A DNA stretch of 64,000 nt. Origin: Hydractinia symbiolongicarpus. Taxonomy: Eukaryota; Cnidaria; Hydrozoa; Anthoathecata; Hydractiniidae. Of the stretch, positions 62,174 through 64,000 are shown in pieces. The stretch lies in the NCBI RefSeq assembly GCF_029227915.1, contig NC_079877.1:15169851-15233850 (forward strand), in the 5' to 3' direction. The translations under genes were made by a program, and so were the position numbers. Every line of letters starts with the position of its first letter. The first letter of the stretch is position 1. The notes under the pieces were generated by a model. It made no database searches. It was not told the origin of the DNA and was given only the letters and a program-made list of their open reading frames with translations.

Positions 62174-62377
62174 GTGCTCACATCACCCATGGAAAACAAC
62201 AACATTTTCTTCAAGGAAATACGCTTAAAGCATGCCCACAGTGTTAGAGACAAAGTGCTCAACAAACGGAGAGGGCAAAGTAGCGCAGTTGAAAATATAT
62301 TTTGGAGAAGGAATGATTCAGAGGAGATTGATCAAAAAAGAAAAGAAAAAGTCGACTTAGCGCACTTCTTTAAGTAA
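62174..62377 (+). CDS. Small conserved reading frame, charged, unknown (copy B)
   Basis: Counterpart of 45,270-45,470. The frame shifts only in the last few codons (one base lost in the TTAAGCGC/TTAGCGC run). Confidence 0.22.
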   Translation: MLTSPMENNNIFFKEIRLKHAHSVRDKVLNKRRGQSSAVENIFWRRNDSEEIDQKRKEKVDLAHFFK

Positions 62378-62665
62378 ATCTGTGTAATCGTATTATGTTG
62401 CGATGTATTCTTATGCTTCCTCTCTTTGGTTCATTAAACATGTGAATAATATTGCGTATAAAATTTCCTTTCCAGCGCTGGAAGGACTTTTTAGATGAGA
62501 GTTTCTTCGTTTTCTCATCACTGCTTCCGATTTTGTGGTTTTTACCCCTACCATTTTTAAACTGACATTTAAATTCGCATAATAATGAGTATTTACGAAA
62601 TTATGCGGAAAAATTCGAAAATTCAAAGTTCTTTTTATTTAAAATGTCGAAATTTGAAATCAGGG

Positions 62666-62738
62666 CCTACCTGACTCTTTTTTCTTCCCTCACTGATAAA
62701 CTGCAGAAGAAGAAATGGAAGAAAAAAAGTCAGGTAGG
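62666..62738. repeat. 23-bp-arm inverted repeat at end of copy B
   Basis: Same hairpin as 45,768-45,840. Confidence 0.65.
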
Positions 62739-62926
62739 TCGGGCTAAAGTGCAATACTCTTTTCTAAAAAATTTATAACATTTCTGATTTAAATAAAAAC
62801 ATAGAATACAGCCCGCGATGCGGACAGACAGACAGATAAATTACGGCTATTAGAGACATGTCTTTAAACGAGAAAATCATAGAGACTTGACACATATTAA
62901 GATAAGAATGTTCTTAAATTTTTTGT

Positions 62927-64000
62927 TTAAAATCTGTCATAGTTGTCGGAATTACACCTGTGTCGTACATATATCAATATTGCGAGAACGATGATAAAGC
63001 TAACTGGGATGCAAGCATATCCAACAATTTCACCAACTGAACGTTTCTTCTTGTCTTTAGGCTTTGGAAATGGTTTTGGAGGAGCTAAAATTTAAAAATA
63101 AATCTATAAATAAGCTGATTTTCATATGGATTTATATAAGAAATAAAAAAATAAAGTATTAAAAAAACATAAACATGAAGAAATAAAACAAATTAAAAGA
63201 AGTAAAAGGGATTAAGGAAGCGAAATGCAAAAAACAAAAGAATAGGATAGGATATGAGCAAAAGTAAGTGTTGCTAACACAAATATTAGACAGTTGCCAC
63301 TTTATAGGTCCTTACTTACTCATAAAGAAATCAACAGTTCTTCTGTATACAGTTTGTTACGAAGAATCATTTATGTATGAATTATTCCCATACTGTTTAA
63401 CTTAAGGAACCAGAAAAAAATCCGACGGCTTTGGTATAATTTGTGTAAACTCTAGTTTAGTAGGTAGTACATTGTTTATTGCAAAATGAAGAAAAAAGCG
63501 GTAATGTAACTGCGATACTCGCTACCCTACGGATTATTTTTCGCAGCAATCTATGTGCTACAAGTCCACAGAAGCACTGAATTAGCAAACCAATTTTTTT
63601 TTTGTTTTTTTTTGTAGAAATAAACTAGTCTTTGATGTTGGCATCAAATCTTTAAAATTACACAAATACTTAATTATTCTTAGCTTGTTTTTCCACGGAT
63701 CTTGCAACTCCAAGAAAAGGGTGTCAAAACGTCAGTCTCACAAACAATCATAAACTGTGTTAAACATATTTCAAAGTTATCACAATTGACAAGACACTCG
63801 TTCACGCACGGTCTCAGGGCATGAAAGGGAAGATTGAACGTGATAGTAGCATTAAATAACCAGCAGTTTACCTGTGATATTTCGTATTTCAATTATGTTC
63901 CCTTCCAACTGATCTGAAAGTGAAAATGTTGTCATCAATCTAAAGGCGTACGTTTCGTTATCTTGGATATTTCCCAATGTTGCGATGTATAAACCAGCAG
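62927..64000 (-). CDS. Second type I membrane receptor, Ig-like + TM (3' exons, runs off window)
   Basis: Two minus-strand exons are visible. The exon from the window edge to 63,872 encodes GLYIATLGNIQDNETYAFRL and then an EGNIIEIRNIT end, the E-F-G strands of an Ig-like (V-set-like) domain in which the canonical F-strand cysteine is replaced (TYAFRL). It ends phase 1 (G/GTAAAC). The last exon, 63,084-62,927, follows TTTTAG and encodes a proline/lysine-rich stalk (PPKPFPKPKDKKKRS), the membrane segment VGYACIPVSFIIVLAILIYV and a tail of 12 residues with one tyrosine. It is a cell-surface protein with a minimal cytoplasmic part. Phase-1 exon structure matches the receptor at 4.5-8.9 kb. The gene lies just outside the tandem duplication. 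The family is not certain; cysteine-poor V-set-like domains are known in hydrozoan allorecognition (Alr) proteins, but this resemblance is only suggestive. Confidence 0.75.

Larger units (their letters stand above)
45981..62878. repeat. Tandem duplication, copy B (16.9 kb)
   Basis: Direct repeat of copy A. It ends ...CGAGAAAATCA where the sequence diverges into unique DNA (ATAGAGACTT). Between 47,000 and 49,000 the copies are almost identical. It carries two segments absent from A (56,525-58,115 and about 640 bp around 59,476-60,118). Confidence 0.95.

Noticed and set aside
4532-64000. Firm call of an allorecognition complex
   Set aside because: Ig-like receptors and lectin-like proteins are present, but no Alr-specific motif can be proved from this window.
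1-64000. CRISPR arrays, operons or bacterial promoters
   Set aside because: The sequence is eukaryotic with spliced genes; no evenly spaced short repeats with unique spacers were seen.

Overview
The window is AT-rich animal DNA. Genes are split into small phase-1 exons with GT/AG borders, introns are long, and much of the sequence is made of transposons and simple repeats. The proteins that can be read are extracellular animal modules: Ig, LDL-receptor class A, fibronectin III, PAN/apple, EGF-like and fibrinogen C-terminal domains. Together with a Penelope-like element, pogo/Tigger elements and a V-type SINE, these suggest a cnidarian, most likely a hydrozoan. The species is inferred, and another early-branching animal such as a sponge is not excluded.

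Layout. 1-4.2 kb: a 315-bp MITE and a decayed 2.65-kb pogo/Tigger transposon with an antisense fragment of an unrelated HIRAN-like protein inside it. 4.5-8.9 kb, minus strand: six exons of a type I membrane receptor (Ig-Ig-LDLa-FN3-FN3-TM-short tail); its signal-peptide exon was not found. 8.9-13.8 kb: no supported gene. 13.8-29.9 kb: five copies of what looks like one non-autonomous repeat family with TGCGGAGAG termini, a GC-rich terminal hairpin, TAGC microsatellite, a CCTTGCC minisatellite and a 69-nt tRNA-like sequence. The first two copies are nearly identical and inverted, forming an 8.5-kb palindrome whose 4.2-kb spacer holds a two-exon gene fragment, a LINE tail, a fold-back repeat, a TTAA-flanked MITE and a SINE. 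29.9-31.2 kb: nothing supported.

31,156-62,878 is a direct tandem duplication: copy A 14.8 kb, copy B 16.9 kb. Each copy carries an intact four-exon gene on the minus strand for a secreted PAN/EGF-like/fibrinogen-domain protein of 339 residues, a broken Penelope-like element in its large intron, a pogo-type MITE, and a pair of short conserved reading frames of unknown meaning. Two large length differences are best explained as deletions in copy A. From 62.9 kb to the right edge lie the last exons of a second single-pass receptor with an Ig-like domain.

The genes fit a locus of cell-surface and secreted recognition proteins (two receptors flanking a duplicated fibrinogen-domain lectin-like gene). 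This is an inference from domain content and not evidence of an allorecognition or immune function.
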